A DNA stretch of 64,000 nucleotides. Source: Actinomycetota bacterium (lineage in GTDB: Bacteria > Actinomycetota > Actinomycetes > Nanopelagicales > Nanopelagicaceae). The notes below the pieces were generated by a model, which saw only the letters and a list, made by a program, of their open reading frames with translations, had not been told where the DNA came from and searched no databases. Below, in pieces: positions 16,112 to 26,795 of the stretch (position 1 is the stretch's first letter; every line of letters begins with the position of its first letter). Where the stretch lies: positions 1-64,000 of the forward strand of contig WLPT01000004.1 in assembly GCA_009698675.1 (NCBI GenBank), given 5' to 3'. The translations under genes were made by a program, and so were the position numbers.

Positions 16112-17484
16112 TCACACTAACTGCAGGTGAGATCTCCCTTCTAGTTGGTGGAGAGCTCCACTGCGACCGCGATTTGCTAATCTCTAAGGCACCGGTCTTT
16201 GATTCGCGCTTAGCAACACATGGGAGTTTCTTTTTAGCCCTTAAGGGCGAAAAGAGTGATGGTCATGATTTCGTTGCACAGGCGTATCGCTTAGGTTCTA
16301 TGTTTTCACTTACAACCCGAGTTGTCGATGGTCCATGCATTGTGGTTGAAGATGTCATGGAAGCACTTGCGATATTGGCCGGCTTCATTAGAAGTAAATT
16401 GCATGGACTGACTGTGGTTGCCATTACAGGTTCTCAAGGAAAGACCAGCACAAAGGATTTATTGGCACATATGTTGAGCGCTGCTGGCCCAACAATCGCC
16501 CCTTCGGGTTCATTCAATAATGACTTGGGCCTTCCACTTACAATTCTGGACTGCGATGAACGAACTCGATTTTGTATATTGGAAATGGGGGCTCGCCATA
16601 AGGGAGATATCGCTCGCCTCTGCAGGATTGCACGACCAAATATCGGAGTAGTTCTCAATGTTGGCACTGCACATATAGGTGAGTTTGGCTCACAACAAGT
16701 GATAGCTGAAACTAAAGGTGAACTTATTGAGTCACTTGGTAGCCAAGGAATTGCAGTTCTTGGTAGTTATGATGAATTTACAACTGCGATGGCAAAACTG
16801 CACAGTGGTACAACTCTTACATTCGGCGAAAGCGGCGATGTCGATGTTCGTGCTACAGATATTGAAATTCGTGAAGGAAGACCCCACTTTGATTTAGTAA
16901 CTAAGGCTGGCCGTGATGCCGTAGGAATGCGTCTAATTGGTTCACATCAAGTCTCAAATGCACTTGCGGCGGCAGCCGTTGGAACTGCGCTCTTACTGCC
17001 GCTCGAACTTATTGCTAGCTCGCTCTCTACGGCTGAAATTTCAAGCAAATGGCGAATGGAGCTACATGAGTTTGATGATCTACTCATCATAAACGACTCA
17101 TATAACGCCAATCCAGCCTCAATGGCCGCAGCTCTTCACAGTTTGCTCTTCTTTGCCCAAGAGCGAGGTGGGCAATCCTGGGCCTTCTTAGGAAAAATGC
17201 ATGAACTCGGCGAGTCAGGTGCCACGGCAAGCGCAGATATTGGCACCCTTGCATCTGAGATTGGAATCGACCATCTGGTGGCCGTGAACGCACCGGAATA
17301 TGGATCTGGAGTTGGAGCAATGCAGTACCACCACGTTGCAACAATTGAGGCCGCTGCAGGTTTAGTTGAACATATTGCACCAGGTGATGTTGTTTTAGTT
17401 AAAGCCTCTCGTGCCGAGGGCTTTGAAATATTAGCCGCACGCATTCAAGAGCTGTGGAGTTCTAGAAACGGAGACGATCAATGA
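16108..17484 (+). CDS. murF: UDP-MurNAc-pentapeptide synthetase MurF
   Basis: A 458-aa Mur ligase that attaches D-Ala-D-Ala to the UDP-MurNAc-tripeptide. The ATP loop G-S-Q-G-K-T-S is at 108-114, N-D-S-Y-N-A-N-P near 329 is the characteristic MurF motif, and a C-terminal ligase domain follows. Overlaps at both ends (ATGA with murE and with mraY) show translational coupling. Confidence 0.94.
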   Translation: MITLTAGEISLLVGGELHCDRDLLISKAPVFDSRLATHGSFFLALKGEKSDGHDFVAQAYRLGSMFSLTTRVVDGPCIVVEDVMEALAILAGFIRSKLHGLTVVAITGSQGKTSTKDLLAHMLSAAGPTIAPSGSFNNDLGLPLTILDCDERTRFCILEMGARHKGDIARLCRIARPNIGVVLNVGTAHIGEFGSQQVIAETKGELIESLGSQGIAVLGSYDEFTTAMAKLHSGTTLTFGESGDVDVRATDIEIREGRPHFDLVTKAGRDAVGMRLIGSHQVSNALAAAAVGTALLLPLELIASSLSTAEISSKWRMELHEFDDLLIINDSYNANPASMAAALHSLLFFAQERGGQSWAFLGKMHELGESGATASADIGTLASEIGIDHLVAVNAPEYGSGVGAMQYHHVATIEAAAGLVEHIAPGDVVLVKASRAEGFEILAARIQELWSSRNGDDQ

Positions 17485-18539
17485 GACAAATCTTGATCGC
17501 TGCGGCAATTGCGCTTCTTATATCTCTATTTGGCACCCGAGGTCTCATTAAAATCTTGGCAACTCGTGGCTATGGCCAGATTATTCGTGACGACGGACCT
17601 AGTAGTCATCACACAAAGCGTGGGACTCCAACAATGGGTGGAATAATTCTTATAACCGCGGCAGTGACGGGTTACTTGTTAGCACATGCACTAACAGGTA
17701 ATTCATTGACGGTCTCTGCAGTTTTAGTCTTGGGCTTAGTCATCGCACTCGGGCTTATTGGATTCTTTGACGATTGGCTTAAAGTCTCACGGCAAAAATC
17801 GCTCGGTTTAACTGGCAAGCAAAAACTTATTAGCCAAGGATTAGTTGCCGCTGTTTTTGGGAGCCTTGGCATTAGATTTGCAGACACTACTTCACTAACC
17901 CCTATTTCTTTATATCTTTCCGGTGTGCGCGAAACAGCGCTTTATCTCGGAGCCTTTATCGCCGTTGCATGGATAGTTCTCATGGTGATGTCTGCCAGTA
18001 ATGGTGTAAACCTCGCCGATGGTTTAGATGGCTTGGCAACAGGGGCATCGGTAATGACTTTCTTGGCATTTATTTTAATTGGAGTGTGGGAGTTTGGTCA
18101 GTCTTGTGCAATCAGTGCCGGCTCGGGTTGCTATCAAGTTCGAGACCCACTGGATTTAGCTGTGTTGGCCGCAGCATTTGCAGGTGCGTGTACAGGCTTT
18201 CTCTGGTGGAATGCATCGCCTGCAAAGATATTTATGGGGGACACTGGATCTCTTGCATTAGGTGGAGCCCTCGCAGGGCTTGCAGCGACTTTACGTGTTG
18301 AACTTTTATTAATACCACTCGGTGGACTCTTTGTAATTATCACAATGTCTGTAGTGATTCAGACGTTATATTTTAAAATGAGTGGCGGTAAGCGTGTATT
18401 TAAAATGGCTCCGCTGCAGCATCACTTTGAACTCTTGGGTTGGGGCGAGGTCACAATCGTTATCCGTTTTTGGATTATTGCAGGGCTCTCGGTCGCACTT
18501 GGCCTAGGTCTTTTCTATGCCCAATGGGTTGTTAAGTAG
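17481..18539 (+). CDS. mraY: Phospho-MurNAc-pentapeptide transferase MraY
   Basis: A 352-aa, ten-helix membrane enzyme that moves phospho-MurNAc-pentapeptide onto undecaprenyl phosphate to make lipid I. Visible motifs are D-D-G-P-x-x-H-x-x-K-x-G-T-P-T-M-G-G near 36-54, F-D-D-W-L-K near 95, N-L-A-D-G-L-D-G-L near 177, and the HHFE-type loop Q-H-H-F-E-L near 314. The length is normal. Confidence 0.95.
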   Translation: MRQILIAAAIALLISLFGTRGLIKILATRGYGQIIRDDGPSSHHTKRGTPTMGGIILITAAVTGYLLAHALTGNSLTVSAVLVLGLVIALGLIGFFDDWLKVSRQKSLGLTGKQKLISQGLVAAVFGSLGIRFADTTSLTPISLYLSGVRETALYLGAFIAVAWIVLMVMSASNGVNLADGLDGLATGASVMTFLAFILIGVWEFGQSCAISAGSGCYQVRDPLDLAVLAAAFAGACTGFLWWNASPAKIFMGDTGSLALGGALAGLAATLRVELLLIPLGGLFVIITMSVVIQTLYFKMSGGKRVFKMAPLQHHFELLGWGEVTIVIRFWIIAGLSVALGLGLFYAQWVVK

Positions 18540-18544
18540 TCGAT

Positions 18545-19933
18545 ATGAAGTTTGAATTTGCGGGAGAAAGAGTTCTGGTTCTGGGAGCTGGGGTTACCGG
18601 AAACTCGGTCGCAAAGGTTTTAGCAAAACGTGGTGCAGAAATCGTTATGGTCGATGAGAATTTAAATGCCTCCTCACCATTTTCACTCTCGAGTCCAGAT
18701 GCAATAGAGATTGCAGATTTTTCTGCAGTAGTGGTTTCACCTGGTTGGAGAGAAGATAATGAACTAATCCGAAGGGCCGTGGATGCAGGGATTGTAATCT
18801 TAAATGAGGTAGATATCGCTTGGAATATTGCCCAGCAGATCGCGCCTCATCAGAAATGGCTGGCGCTTACAGGAACTAATGGAAAGACTACTACGGTTGA
18901 AATGGTTGCCGCGATGCTACAACGTGGAGGGCTCAACGCCACTGCATGTGGGAATGTGGGCGATACAGTAATTGATGCTGTGACTCATACTTCACCTTTT
19001 GATTATCTTGTTGTAGAGCTTTCATCTTTCCAGCTTCATTGGATGAAACAAGCACAGTTCGTTAGTGCTGCAATTCTAAATATTGCCGATGACCACTTAG
19101 ATTGGCATGGAAGTTTTGAGTCATACTGCGCAGCCAAACTCTCAATATTGACCCACGCACCACTTGGAATTTTAAATGGAGACGATAGTGAAGTAGTCAA
19201 ACGTGCAAATAGCTGGAATGGACGAAAGGTCTTCTTCTCTCTGCAAAGCCCATCACCTGGCGAGTTAGGTGTTGTGGAAGATCTTCTAGTTGACCGAGCG
19301 TTCGTTAGCGATCCTCAAGAGGCTTCCATGATCGCTTCAATTAATGATATCCAACCGACTTTGCCGCACAGCGTCTCAAACGCTCTGGCGGCAGCGGCGC
19401 TGGCGCGAAGCGTAGATGTTTCTTACGAAGATATTCAAAGTGCGCTCATAGATTTTCACCCCGGTCGACATCGAATTGAGACGGTATTTAGCTCCGATGC
19501 AATCTCTTGGGTCGATGATTCAAAGGCCACCAATCCGCATGCCGCGGCAGCTTCATTAATGTCCCACTTGAGTGTCGTGTGGATTGCTGGAGGTCTTGCC
19601 AAGGGCGCGGATATGAACGCGCTCATTGAACGCAGTAAAGATCGTATCAAAGCTGCAATTTTGATTGGCGCCGATCGTGATGTGGTTGAAAAGGCATTTC
19701 AACTTCACTCACCGAGTACTCCTCTGGTCAAAATCGATGTTGAGCATGTTAAAGGCGCAAAGTCGAATTCGCTTATGGAATCAGTTGTGCAAGCGGCTCA
19801 AAAGATTGCAACTGCGGGGGACACAGTTTTATTAGCACCGGCATGTGCTTCAATGGATCAATTCACCTCCTACGCCGACCGCGGTGATCGCTTTGCCGCG
19901 GCAGTGTTAAAGTTGGTTGCAGATGAAAAATAA
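18545..19933 (+). CDS. murD: UDP-MurNAc-L-Ala:D-Glu ligase MurD
   Basis: A 462-aa Mur ligase adding D-glutamate. It has a Rossmann-like UDP-binding N-terminus (V-L-G-A-G-V-T-G-N), the ATP loop G-T-N-G-K-T-T at 110-116, the central N-I-x-x-D-H-L-D motif near 180, and a D-D-S-K-A-T-N-P-H segment near 322 that is distinctive of MurD. It overlaps the ftsW coding region by a few codons. Confidence 0.94.
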   Translation: MKFEFAGERVLVLGAGVTGNSVAKVLAKRGAEIVMVDENLNASSPFSLSSPDAIEIADFSAVVVSPGWREDNELIRRAVDAGIVILNEVDIAWNIAQQIAPHQKWLALTGTNGKTTTVEMVAAMLQRGGLNATACGNVGDTVIDAVTHTSPFDYLVVELSSFQLHWMKQAQFVSAAILNIADDHLDWHGSFESYCAAKLSILTHAPLGILNGDDSEVVKRANSWNGRKVFFSLQSPSPGELGVVEDLLVDRAFVSDPQEASMIASINDIQPTLPHSVSNALAAAALARSVDVSYEDIQSALIDFHPGRHRIETVFSSDAISWVDDSKATNPHAAAASLMSHLSVVWIAGGLAKGADMNALIERSKDRIKAAILIGADRDVVEKAFQLHSPSTPLVKIDVEHVKGAKSNSLMESVVQAAQKIATAGDTVLLAPACASMDQFTSYADRGDRFAAAVLKLVADEK

Positions 19934-21089
19934 TGTGCAAGTAAATTTCTTCACTAAGCCAGTTAATCTTTACTATATGCTTTTAGGAAGTACTTTAGCT
20001 TTAAGTATTCTCGGAGTGATTATGGTCTTTTCGGCCTCTTCCATTCACTCACTTGAAACTAAAGGATCGACCTATGCAATAGTCCTACGCCAATTAATCT
20101 TCCTTATTATTTCAATACCGATGGCTTGGGTCTTGTCCAGATTTACCATAGAGCGATGGAAAGTTATTGCACGTTCGGCAGTGATTGTTTCACTTACGCT
20201 CTTGATATTGGTGCAAGTTTTAGGAAAGAGCGTTAAAGGAAACCATAACTGGATTAGCTTGGGCTTTGTCGATGTTCAGCCAAGTGAGATTGTAAAGTTT
20301 TTATTAATTTTGTGGGCTGGCTATATGTTAGCCAAAAGAGAGCGCGCCGGAATGGTCAAGGCCAATGTGATTGCACTAATTGCTCCTGCCTTTGCCGTTT
20401 GCATTCTTCTGGTACTTCGTGGAAATGATTTAGGTACTGCCTCAGTAATTGCCTTTATTCTTGCCGGCCTCTTATGGGTTTCAGGTGTGGGCCTAGGAGT
20501 TTTTGCAGGGTTAATTGGCATTGGATTTGCCGGGATCGCGGCGTTAATTGTTACTGCACCCTATCGATTACTCAGATTATCAGTCTTTTTGAATCCATTT
20601 GCTGCAGACCAGTACAAAAATGCGGGTTGGCAGCCGGCCCATAGTCTTTTAGGTTTTGCAAGTGGCGGTCTCTTCGGTGTTGGCCTAGGGGCCAGTCGCC
20701 AAAAATGGGGTAATTTGGCCGAAGCACATACCGACTTCATTTTCTCAGTCATTGGTGAGGAGTTAGGTTTGTTTGGAACACTTTCAACCTTGGCCATATT
20801 GAGCATTCTGCTTTTTTCTATCTTCAGAATTGCACTACGGGCCAAAGATCCTATGGTTCGTTACGTAAGCAGTGGTGTTGGTTGTTGGATTGCAATTCAA
20901 ATAATTCTAAATATCGGTTCGGCTCTGAGCGTTTTACCTGTTGTTGGAGTTACATTACCTCTAGTTTCCTATGGTGGGTCATCGCTTTTAGCCACGTACA
21001 TGGGGATTGGCTTTGTCATCGGAGCTGCACGACGAGACCCTGAGATATTTAGTGAGTTAAAGAAGAGTGAATTTTCATGGCTACGGTAG
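19923..21089 (+). CDS. ftsW: Septal peptidoglycan polymerase FtsW
   Basis: A SEDS-family membrane glycosyltransferase of about 388 aa, partner of FtsI. Features include ten hydrophobic segments, the W-I-x-L-G-x-x-x-x-Q-P-S-E motif (about 110-122), A-H-T-D-F-I-F-S-V-I-G-E-E near 255, and the C-terminal P-L-V-S-Y-G-G-S-S. I chose ATG 19923 over an in-frame TTG six bases earlier. It overlaps murD upstream and murG downstream. Confidence 0.93.
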   Translation: MKNNVQVNFFTKPVNLYYMLLGSTLALSILGVIMVFSASSIHSLETKGSTYAIVLRQLIFLIISIPMAWVLSRFTIERWKVIARSAVIVSLTLLILVQVLGKSVKGNHNWISLGFVDVQPSEIVKFLLILWAGYMLAKRERAGMVKANVIALIAPAFAVCILLVLRGNDLGTASVIAFILAGLLWVSGVGLGVFAGLIGIGFAGIAALIVTAPYRLLRLSVFLNPFAADQYKNAGWQPAHSLLGFASGGLFGVGLGASRQKWGNLAEAHTDFIFSVIGEELGLFGTLSTLAILSILLFSIFRIALRAKDPMVRYVSSGVGCWIAIQIILNIGSALSVLPVVGVTLPLVSYGGSSLLATYMGIGFVIGAARRDPEIFSELKKSEFSWLR

Positions 21090-22156
21090 TACTAGCCGGG
21101 GGTGGAACGGCCGGACACGTTGAACCGGCGTTGGCAGTTGCACGAGAGTGGAGAGATACTTTTCCAAAAGATAGAATTATTTTTCTGGGAACCGTCGGTG
21201 GACTTGAAAATATACTTGTTCCGGCGGCAGGTTTTGAGTTAGTTCATATTCCTAAAGTGCGCATTACTCGAAAGCCATCTCTTTCTTGGCTTCGCATACC
21301 TCTAGATTTCTTTGCGGCGATTTCTCGCCTCGGCAGTATCTTAAAAGACGTAGATTTGCTCATTGGTTTCGGGGGATATGTAAGCGGGCCAGCCTATGTG
21401 AGCGCCAGAATATCTGGGATTCCAACAGTGATTCATGAAGCTAATGCTAAACCTGGCTGGGCAAATCGATTGGGTGCATTAATGACATCGTATTTAGCCG
21501 TTGCTGGCGAAGTTGATTCACGTGAGTTCACCGATGCCCTTATTACAGGTCTGCCTCTTCGCGCGGATGTCGCAAAGGCCTACGAGAGTTCGTTCACAGA
21601 TTTTGCACGCGCTAGAAGTGCAGCCAAAGAGCGTTTGGGTTTTAACAGCGATTCACCATTAATCTTTATCATGGGTGGCTCACAAGGATCGCAGGCGATT
21701 AACGCAGCAGTTGAAAAGGCCATACCTGTATTAGTAGAGAAAGGATTTTCTATTCTGCACTCTGTAGGGATGGGTAATGTATTACCGAGTGCTCAAAGTG
21801 GCTACAAACCCGTTGGCTATGTCGATGCAATGGCCGATGCATATTTAGCAAGTGATCTAGTGATAGCCCGCAGCGGTGCGGTGACGTGTAGCGAGTTTAG
21901 GACTTTGGGCCGTTATGCACTCTTCATTCCACTGCCAATAGGAAATGGTGAGCAGCGACATAACGCACGCGCTCTTGTCGAGAATCTAAGAGCGGAGATT
22001 GTCGAGCAATCTAACTTCAATGCCGAGTATTTAATCACCCATATTGATGGGCTGTTGTCCCATGCAGCCGCTGCACCTAATGGTGGGTCAGATAGTGATT
22101 TGCAAGCAGCACAGAAAATAGTAGCCCTTGGAGAGTTTGCGATGTCGAAGCGATGA
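21077..22156 (+). CDS. murG: UDP-GlcNAc:lipid I transferase MurG
   Basis: A 359-aa GT-B glycosyltransferase making lipid II at the inner membrane face. The N-terminal G-G-G-T-A-G-H-V-E-P-A-L loop (8-19), a G-G-Y-V-S-G-P motif near 98, H-E-A-N near 117 (equivalent to the HEQN of MurG), and G-G-S-Q-G-S near 198 are all present. The start lies inside the 3' end of ftsW and the stop overlaps murC. Confidence 0.94.
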   Translation: MATVVLAGGGTAGHVEPALAVAREWRDTFPKDRIIFLGTVGGLENILVPAAGFELVHIPKVRITRKPSLSWLRIPLDFFAAISRLGSILKDVDLLIGFGGYVSGPAYVSARISGIPTVIHEANAKPGWANRLGALMTSYLAVAGEVDSREFTDALITGLPLRADVAKAYESSFTDFARARSAAKERLGFNSDSPLIFIMGGSQGSQAINAAVEKAIPVLVEKGFSILHSVGMGNVLPSAQSGYKPVGYVDAMADAYLASDLVIARSGAVTCSEFRTLGRYALFIPLPIGNGEQRHNARALVENLRAEIVEQSNFNAEYLITHIDGLLSHAAAAPNGGSDSDLQAAQKIVALGEFAMSKR

Positions 22157-23538
22157 GACCAAGCCTGCAGAATTTAATCGGAAAGCGTGTTCATTTTATC
22201 GGTATTGGTGGAGCCGGGATGAGCGGGCTAGCTCGAATTGCACTCTCGCACTCGATTATTGTCAGTGGCTCGGACTCAAAAGAATCATCTATAACTAAGG
22301 CATTAGCTGCCCTTGGAGCATCCATTTCAACTCAACATCTGTCAGCAAATGTAGAGGGAGTAGATCTTCTCGTGTACTCAACTGCGATTTCAGATAGTAA
22401 TCCCGAACTACTTCGAGCAAGAGAGTTAAATATTGAAGTATTGCCTCGTGCAGCCGCTCTCTCGATTCTAATGTCTGAGTCCAAGAGTATTGCTGTGGCT
22501 GGAACACACGGGAAAACTACTACTTCGTCTATGTTGGCCGTTGCGCTACAAACGTGCGGTGCCGACCCCTCATTTGCAATTGGCGGAACTATTACAGCCT
22601 CTGGATCAAATGCTCATCGTGGAACCGGTGAGATATTCGTTGCCGAGGCCGATGAATCCGATGGCTCCTTTATCGAGTATCACCCTTTCGCTGCGATCGT
22701 AACAAATGTTGAACACGATCACGTCGACTTTTTCTCAACACCACAGGCGGTTTTGGAGGCCTTTTCCGATTTTGCACAAACTATAAATAAGGATGGATTT
22801 CTTACCTATTGTGGCGATGATCAGGCCGCGACATCTATTGCCGATGGAGTTAGCGATCTCTTGTGTATTTCATATGGCGCAAGTGAAGGTTGTGATTTAA
22901 CAATCGATTCAATTGAGCTACTGGCTATGGGTTCACGAGCGCGCGCAATTTGGCATGGAAAAACTATAGGAACAATGCAATTACAAGTGCCAGGCCATCA
23001 CAATCTCCTAAATGCCGCCGCCGTCCTTGCTACGGGCCTACAGCTGGGTTTTGGCGCAGCCGAACTAATTCAAGGTTTAGCCATATTTCGTGGCACTGGA
23101 AGGCGTTTCGAAGTAAAGGGAACGGTGCATGGAATCCGCGTGATCGATGATTATGGACATCATCCTACGGAGATTGATGTAACTCTAAAGGCTGCTCGTA
23201 GATTCGCTGGAGATGGTCGATTAATCGTTATCTTTCAACCACATCGCTACTCGCGCACTGCTGCATTTGCCCCTGAGTTTGCAAAATCCTTGTCTCAAGC
23301 AGATCGAGTGATTCTATTAGAGGTTTATGCCGCGAGTGAAAAGCCAATTAGCGGAGTGAGCTCGCACATGATTACCGATCTAATGACTAAAGGTGAGTAC
23401 ATCCCCAATTTTATTGAAGTGACCGATGACATTATCGAAACCTCTCAACCGGGCGATGTGATTATTACGTTGGGTGCAGGCGATGTCAGTTCGCTTGCAC
23501 CAATTATCATCGATGGGCTGACTCGGCGATTTAGCTAA
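22153..23538 (+). CDS. murC: UDP-MurNAc:L-alanine ligase MurC
   Basis: A 461-aa Mur ligase that adds L-Ala. It has the N-terminal H-F-I-G-I-G-G-A-G-M-S-G-L-A nucleotide site, the ATP loop G-T-H-G-K-T-T (117-123), the A-D-E-S-D-G-S-F motif near 170, and D-D-Y-G-H-H-P-T-E near 333. No murB follows it here, so that enzyme must be encoded elsewhere. ftsQ starts on the base after the murC stop. Confidence 0.94.
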   Translation: MRPSLQNLIGKRVHFIGIGGAGMSGLARIALSHSIIVSGSDSKESSITKALAALGASISTQHLSANVEGVDLLVYSTAISDSNPELLRARELNIEVLPRAAALSILMSESKSIAVAGTHGKTTTSSMLAVALQTCGADPSFAIGGTITASGSNAHRGTGEIFVAEADESDGSFIEYHPFAAIVTNVEHDHVDFFSTPQAVLEAFSDFAQTINKDGFLTYCGDDQAATSIADGVSDLLCISYGASEGCDLTIDSIELLAMGSRARAIWHGKTIGTMQLQVPGHHNLLNAAAVLATGLQLGFGAAELIQGLAIFRGTGRRFEVKGTVHGIRVIDDYGHHPTEIDVTLKAARRFAGDGRLIVIFQPHRYSRTAAFAPEFAKSLSQADRVILLEVYAASEKPISGVSSHMITDLMTKGEYIPNFIEVTDDIIETSQPGDVIITLGAGDVSSLAPIIIDGLTRRFS

Positions 23539-24180
23539 ATGAGAAAACAACGCTTTATAATTCTGCTCTTTATCGCAATCTTTGCCGCAGCAGCATATGT
23601 CTTAGGATGGTCCAACGTATTGACTGTAAGTAAAGTAGAGATAACTGGCACCAGTAAATTCATTTCATCATCCATTATTCCTGGCCAAAAATTAGCCAGA
23701 ATTGCCCCGCGAGTAGTTGCAAATTCCTATGAGAAACTGGCTTGGGTTAGAAGTGCGAGAGTATCTAGAAATTGGTTGAGCGGAAAAGTTACAATCACGA
23801 TCACCGAGCGTGTGCCAATTGCAATCTACAACGATCTGGCTATCGATAAAGTGGGCGTAAGTTTTCCACTCTCTGGTCCGAGCATTGACAATCTCGTCCA
23901 TATCCAAGCCTCTACCGTTGACTCGGCGATTGTGGCCGCAAACTTCTACTCGACTTTACCGGGTGAGTTCGCCAACGAAATCTCGATTCTCATAATCAAG
24001 GTCGATGACTCACTTGTAATGCAGATGCACCATGGCAAAAACTCCGTCGAAGTTTCTTGGGGGCAGTCGGGGGAAAATGACCTAAAAGTAAGGGTTTATA
24101 GCGCTTTAATGCAACGCCCAGAAAATATCGCCATTAAGCGAATCGATTTATCGGCGCCACATGCACCGATCGTAAAATAA
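23539..24180 (+). CDS. ftsQ: Division protein FtsQ
   Basis: A 213-aa bitopic protein with an N-terminal membrane helix (about 5-24), then a POTRA domain (V-S-K-V-E-I-T-G-T-S-K at about 30-40), and an FtsQ/DivIB segment with V-R-S-A-R-V-S-R-N-W-L-S-G-K-V-T-I-T-I-T-E-R-V-P (about 70-93), which is the most conserved part. It links early and late divisome proteins. It is short for the family (often 250-300 aa), the cytoplasmic tail being only a few residues. It ends the overlapped run of dcw genes; a 132-bp gap precedes ftsZ. Confidence 0.9.
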   Translation: MRKQRFIILLFIAIFAAAAYVLGWSNVLTVSKVEITGTSKFISSSIIPGQKLARIAPRVVANSYEKLAWVRSARVSRNWLSGKVTITITERVPIAIYNDLAIDKVGVSFPLSGPSIDNLVHIQASTVDSAIVAANFYSTLPGEFANEISILIIKVDDSLVMQMHHGKNSVEVSWGQSGENDLKVRVYSALMQRPENIAIKRIDLSAPHAPIVK

Positions 24181-24312
24181 ATATTTCGACACGAAAAAAA
24201 TAATTCGAGTCGGTGTTTGCTTAAGATGCGTACGCACTTTACGGTCGCCCTATCGAAAAGCATTGAATTATAAGGCTCAAGTTGAGGTTTATAGTTCACA
24301 AGGAGGAGAAAC

Positions 24313-25446
24313 GTGGCTTCACCACAAAACTATTTAGCGGTCATCAAAGTTGTAGGTATTGGTGGCGGTGGAGTCAATGCGATCAATCGAATGATTGACG
24401 TGGGACTTAAAGGTGTTGAATTTATAGCTATCAACACAGATGCACAGCATTTGTTAATGAGTGATGCAGATGTCAAGCTCGATATTGGTCGTAAGACAAC
24501 ACGTGGTCTTGGTGCTGGAATGGATCCTGAAAAAGGACGTGCTGCCGCACTCGATCATGCAGATGATATTGAAGAGATTCTGCGCGGAGCAGATATGGTT
24601 TTTGTAACAGCTGGTGAAGGTGGCGGAACAGGAACTGGTGCTGCACCAATCGTTGCCAAGATCGCGCGCGAACTTGGAGCACTTACTATCGGAGTTGTAA
24701 CGCGCCCGTTCTCATTTGAAGCCAAACTGCGATCAACCCAAGCCGATGCTGGAATTGAAGCGTTGCGAAGTGAAGTGGATACTTTAATTGTTATCCCTAA
24801 TGATCGCCTGCTAGCCATTTCAGATCGCACAATAACTTTGGCCGATGCCTTTAAGAGCGCCGACCAAGTGTTGCTATCAGGTGTACAAGGCATTACTGAA
24901 ATTATTACGCAACCAGGTTTAATCAATTTGGACTTTGCAGATGTGCAGGCCGTGATGTCAGGAGCCGGCTCTGCGCTTATGGGTATCGGATCTGCGCGAG
25001 GTGAAAACCGTGCTTTGCGAGCAGCCGAACTTGCTATCTCATCCCCACTTCTTGAGGCATCTATCGATGGAGCGATGGGGGTTCTACTCTCAATATCTGG
25101 AGGATCAGATCTCGGGTTATTTGAGGTTAATGAGGCCTGTGAACTTGTTCAATCGGCAGTGCATCCAAATGCAAAATTTATCTTTGGAACCACAATCGAT
25201 GATGCTTTAGGTGATGAGGTACGTATCACCGTTGTTGCCGCTGGCTTTGAAGGTGGCCAACCGAAGCGAGTTTCAACTCCCGTTATTGATGCATCAACGT
25301 TGAGCGGAAATGCAGATCCAATCGCCGCCAATGACCCAATCTCTGTAGCTCTTGAGCTTGGCGAGGAGATTACTCCACGCCGTCGCGTTACATTCGAAGA
25401 TCTCATCCCTGATGATGAAGTCGATGTGCCTGACTTTATGAAGTAA
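24313..25446 (+). CDS. ftsZ: Cell division GTPase FtsZ
   Basis: A 377-aa tubulin-like GTPase that forms the division ring. The GTP-binding signature G-G-G-T-G-T-G is at 103-109, the T7 loop N-L-D-F-A-D at about 205-210, and the C-terminal partner-binding peptide ends in D-V-P-D-F-M-K. The start is GTG with a near-consensus AAGGAGG site. No ftsA is present, as usual in Actinobacteria, where SepF (26796) is the membrane anchor. Confidence 0.97.
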   Translation: MASPQNYLAVIKVVGIGGGGVNAINRMIDVGLKGVEFIAINTDAQHLLMSDADVKLDIGRKTTRGLGAGMDPEKGRAAALDHADDIEEILRGADMVFVTAGEGGGTGTGAAPIVAKIARELGALTIGVVTRPFSFEAKLRSTQADAGIEALRSEVDTLIVIPNDRLLAISDRTITLADAFKSADQVLLSGVQGITEIITQPGLINLDFADVQAVMSGAGSALMGIGSARGENRALRAAELAISSPLLEASIDGAMGVLLSISGGSDLGLFEVNEACELVQSAVHPNAKFIFGTTIDDALGDEVRITVVAAGFEGGQPKRVSTPVIDASTLSGNADPIAANDPISVALELGEEITPRRRVTFEDLIPDDEVDVPDFMK

Positions 25447-25452
25447 GGGATT

Positions 25453-26115
25453 TTGCCAGCCCTTTTTACAGATAGGCGTGGTGGTAGAAGCCATCCGCCT
25501 TATGAGTGCTTGAATTTGGCGCTGCATGTTGGCGACGAGCAGACATTGGTTTTAGAAAATAGAGATCTGCTAACTCCCATAACTGGACCAATCCAATTTA
25601 TGAATCAAAGCCATGGTCAGAGATATGTTCATGTCCAAGCTCTGGAGTCAATCGAGCCCGATTGTGATGCGTTAATTACGACTACTCCTGGAATAGCGGT
25701 GGCGGTATTGACCGCAGATTGCATCCCTTTGCTTCTGATCTCCTCACAAGTAGTTGCCGCCGTTCATGTCGGACGCAAAGGTCTAATCAACAACATCACG
25801 GTAAAAGTTATCGATGAGATGAAAAGGCTTGGCGCTACATCAATTCACGCCAAGTTAGGACCATCTATATGTGGGTTATGTTACGAAGTGCCCGCGGTTA
25901 TGGCGCAAGAGGTCGCTCTTTCACATCCACAGGCATTGGCCTTAACACGTACAGGTACGCCCTCCCTAGATCTACCTAAAGCACTCATCGCAGTTCTTCT
26001 TAGCCAAGGGCTCACATTTGAAGCCTCAGAGATATGCACCTTAGAAAACTCAGATTATTTTTCATATCGACGCGAGAAAATAACGGGAAGAAATGCAGCA
26101 GTGGTATGGCTATGA
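25453..26115 (+). CDS. pgeF: PgeF/YfiH-type purine nucleoside phosphorylase-like protein
   Basis: A 220-aa protein of the former multicopper-oxidase-laccase-domain family. Members act on purine nucleosides or edit peptidoglycan precursor synthesis (removing wrong L-Ser from UDP-MurNAc in E. coli PgeF). Zinc ligand candidates are H54 (Q-S-H-G-Q), C90 (T-A-D-C-I-P) and H105 (H-V-G-R-K-G, where most relatives have HAGWRG). The start is TTG 25453 after TAAGGGA. Its place directly behind ftsZ fits a cell-wall quality role. Confidence 0.85.
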   Translation: MPALFTDRRGGRSHPPYECLNLALHVGDEQTLVLENRDLLTPITGPIQFMNQSHGQRYVHVQALESIEPDCDALITTTPGIAVAVLTADCIPLLLISSQVVAAVHVGRKGLINNITVKVIDEMKRLGATSIHAKLGPSICGLCYEVPAVMAQEVALSHPQALALTRTGTPSLDLPKALIAVLLSQGLTFEASEICTLENSDYFSYRREKITGRNAAVVWL

Positions 26116-26786
26116 ATCGCCAGCAGGAGATCTCCGAGCAATATATCTCTGTTCGCGCACGAATAGCTGCTGCGGCCATAAAGGCTGGGCGTGATCTGGC
26201 AGATCTACATTTAATCGCCGTAACCAAAAACTTTCCGATTAGTGATGTTGAAATTCTTAAGGAGTTAGGCATTAATGATTTTGGTGAAAATCGGGATGCA
26301 GAGGGAGCCATTAAAGGCGCCGAAATTGAGGCGACGTGGCACTTTCAGGGGCAGATCCAAAGCAACAAGTTAAAGTCAATCTGCACGTGGTCGCATGTGA
26401 TCCATTCGCTAGATGATGCCAGACACTTTGAATTGATCGAAAAATTTGCCACTCATCGACTTGGAATTTTTCTCCAGGTTAATCTCGACGGCGAACTTCA
26501 TCGGGGTGGGATTGGAGTTGAGGATATCTATCGTCTTGCTGAAATCGTCCAGCAGAGCCAATCGCACACATTGATGGGTTTGATGGCAGTTGCTCCGCTG
26601 ACAACTTCGCCAGAGGTCGCCTTTAATCAACTACATGAGATTCAAAGCCGGTTTTTAGAGCGGTTCCCAGCGGCCACCGCCCTCTCGGCTGGGATGAGCG
26701 GTGATTTTGAAACTGCAATTGAATATGGCGCGACACATCTGCGAATTGGCAGCCAAATCCTGGGTTCTAGACAGGTGGGCGGGTAG
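26112..26786 (+). CDS. yggS: YggS/PLPBP family pyridoxal phosphate homeostasis protein
   Basis: A 224-aa cytosolic PLP-binding barrel protein. K39 in L-I-A-V-T-K-N is the expected Schiff-base lysine. F-G-E-N-R and W-H-F-Q-G-Q-I-Q-S-N-K (about 74-84) are family hallmarks. C-terminal M-S-G-D-F-E-T-A-I-E-Y-G-A-T-H-L-R-I-G-S is typical. ATG 26112 overlaps the pgeF stop (ATGA). Earlier in-frame starts lie inside pgeF and add unrelated residues. The family buffers free PLP. Confidence 0.93.
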   Translation: MNRQQEISEQYISVRARIAAAAIKAGRDLADLHLIAVTKNFPISDVEILKELGINDFGENRDAEGAIKGAEIEATWHFQGQIQSNKLKSICTWSHVIHSLDDARHFELIEKFATHRLGIFLQVNLDGELHRGGIGVEDIYRLAEIVQQSQSHTLMGLMAVAPLTTSPEVAFNQLHEIQSRFLERFPAATALSAGMSGDFETAIEYGATHLRIGSQILGSRQVGG

Positions 26787-26795
26787 CGTTAACCT

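Noticed and set aside
26034-26111. Earlier start for yggS
   Set aside because: It would overlap most of the pgeF 3' end and add residues foreign to the family. ATG 26112 gives the usual ATGA overlap.
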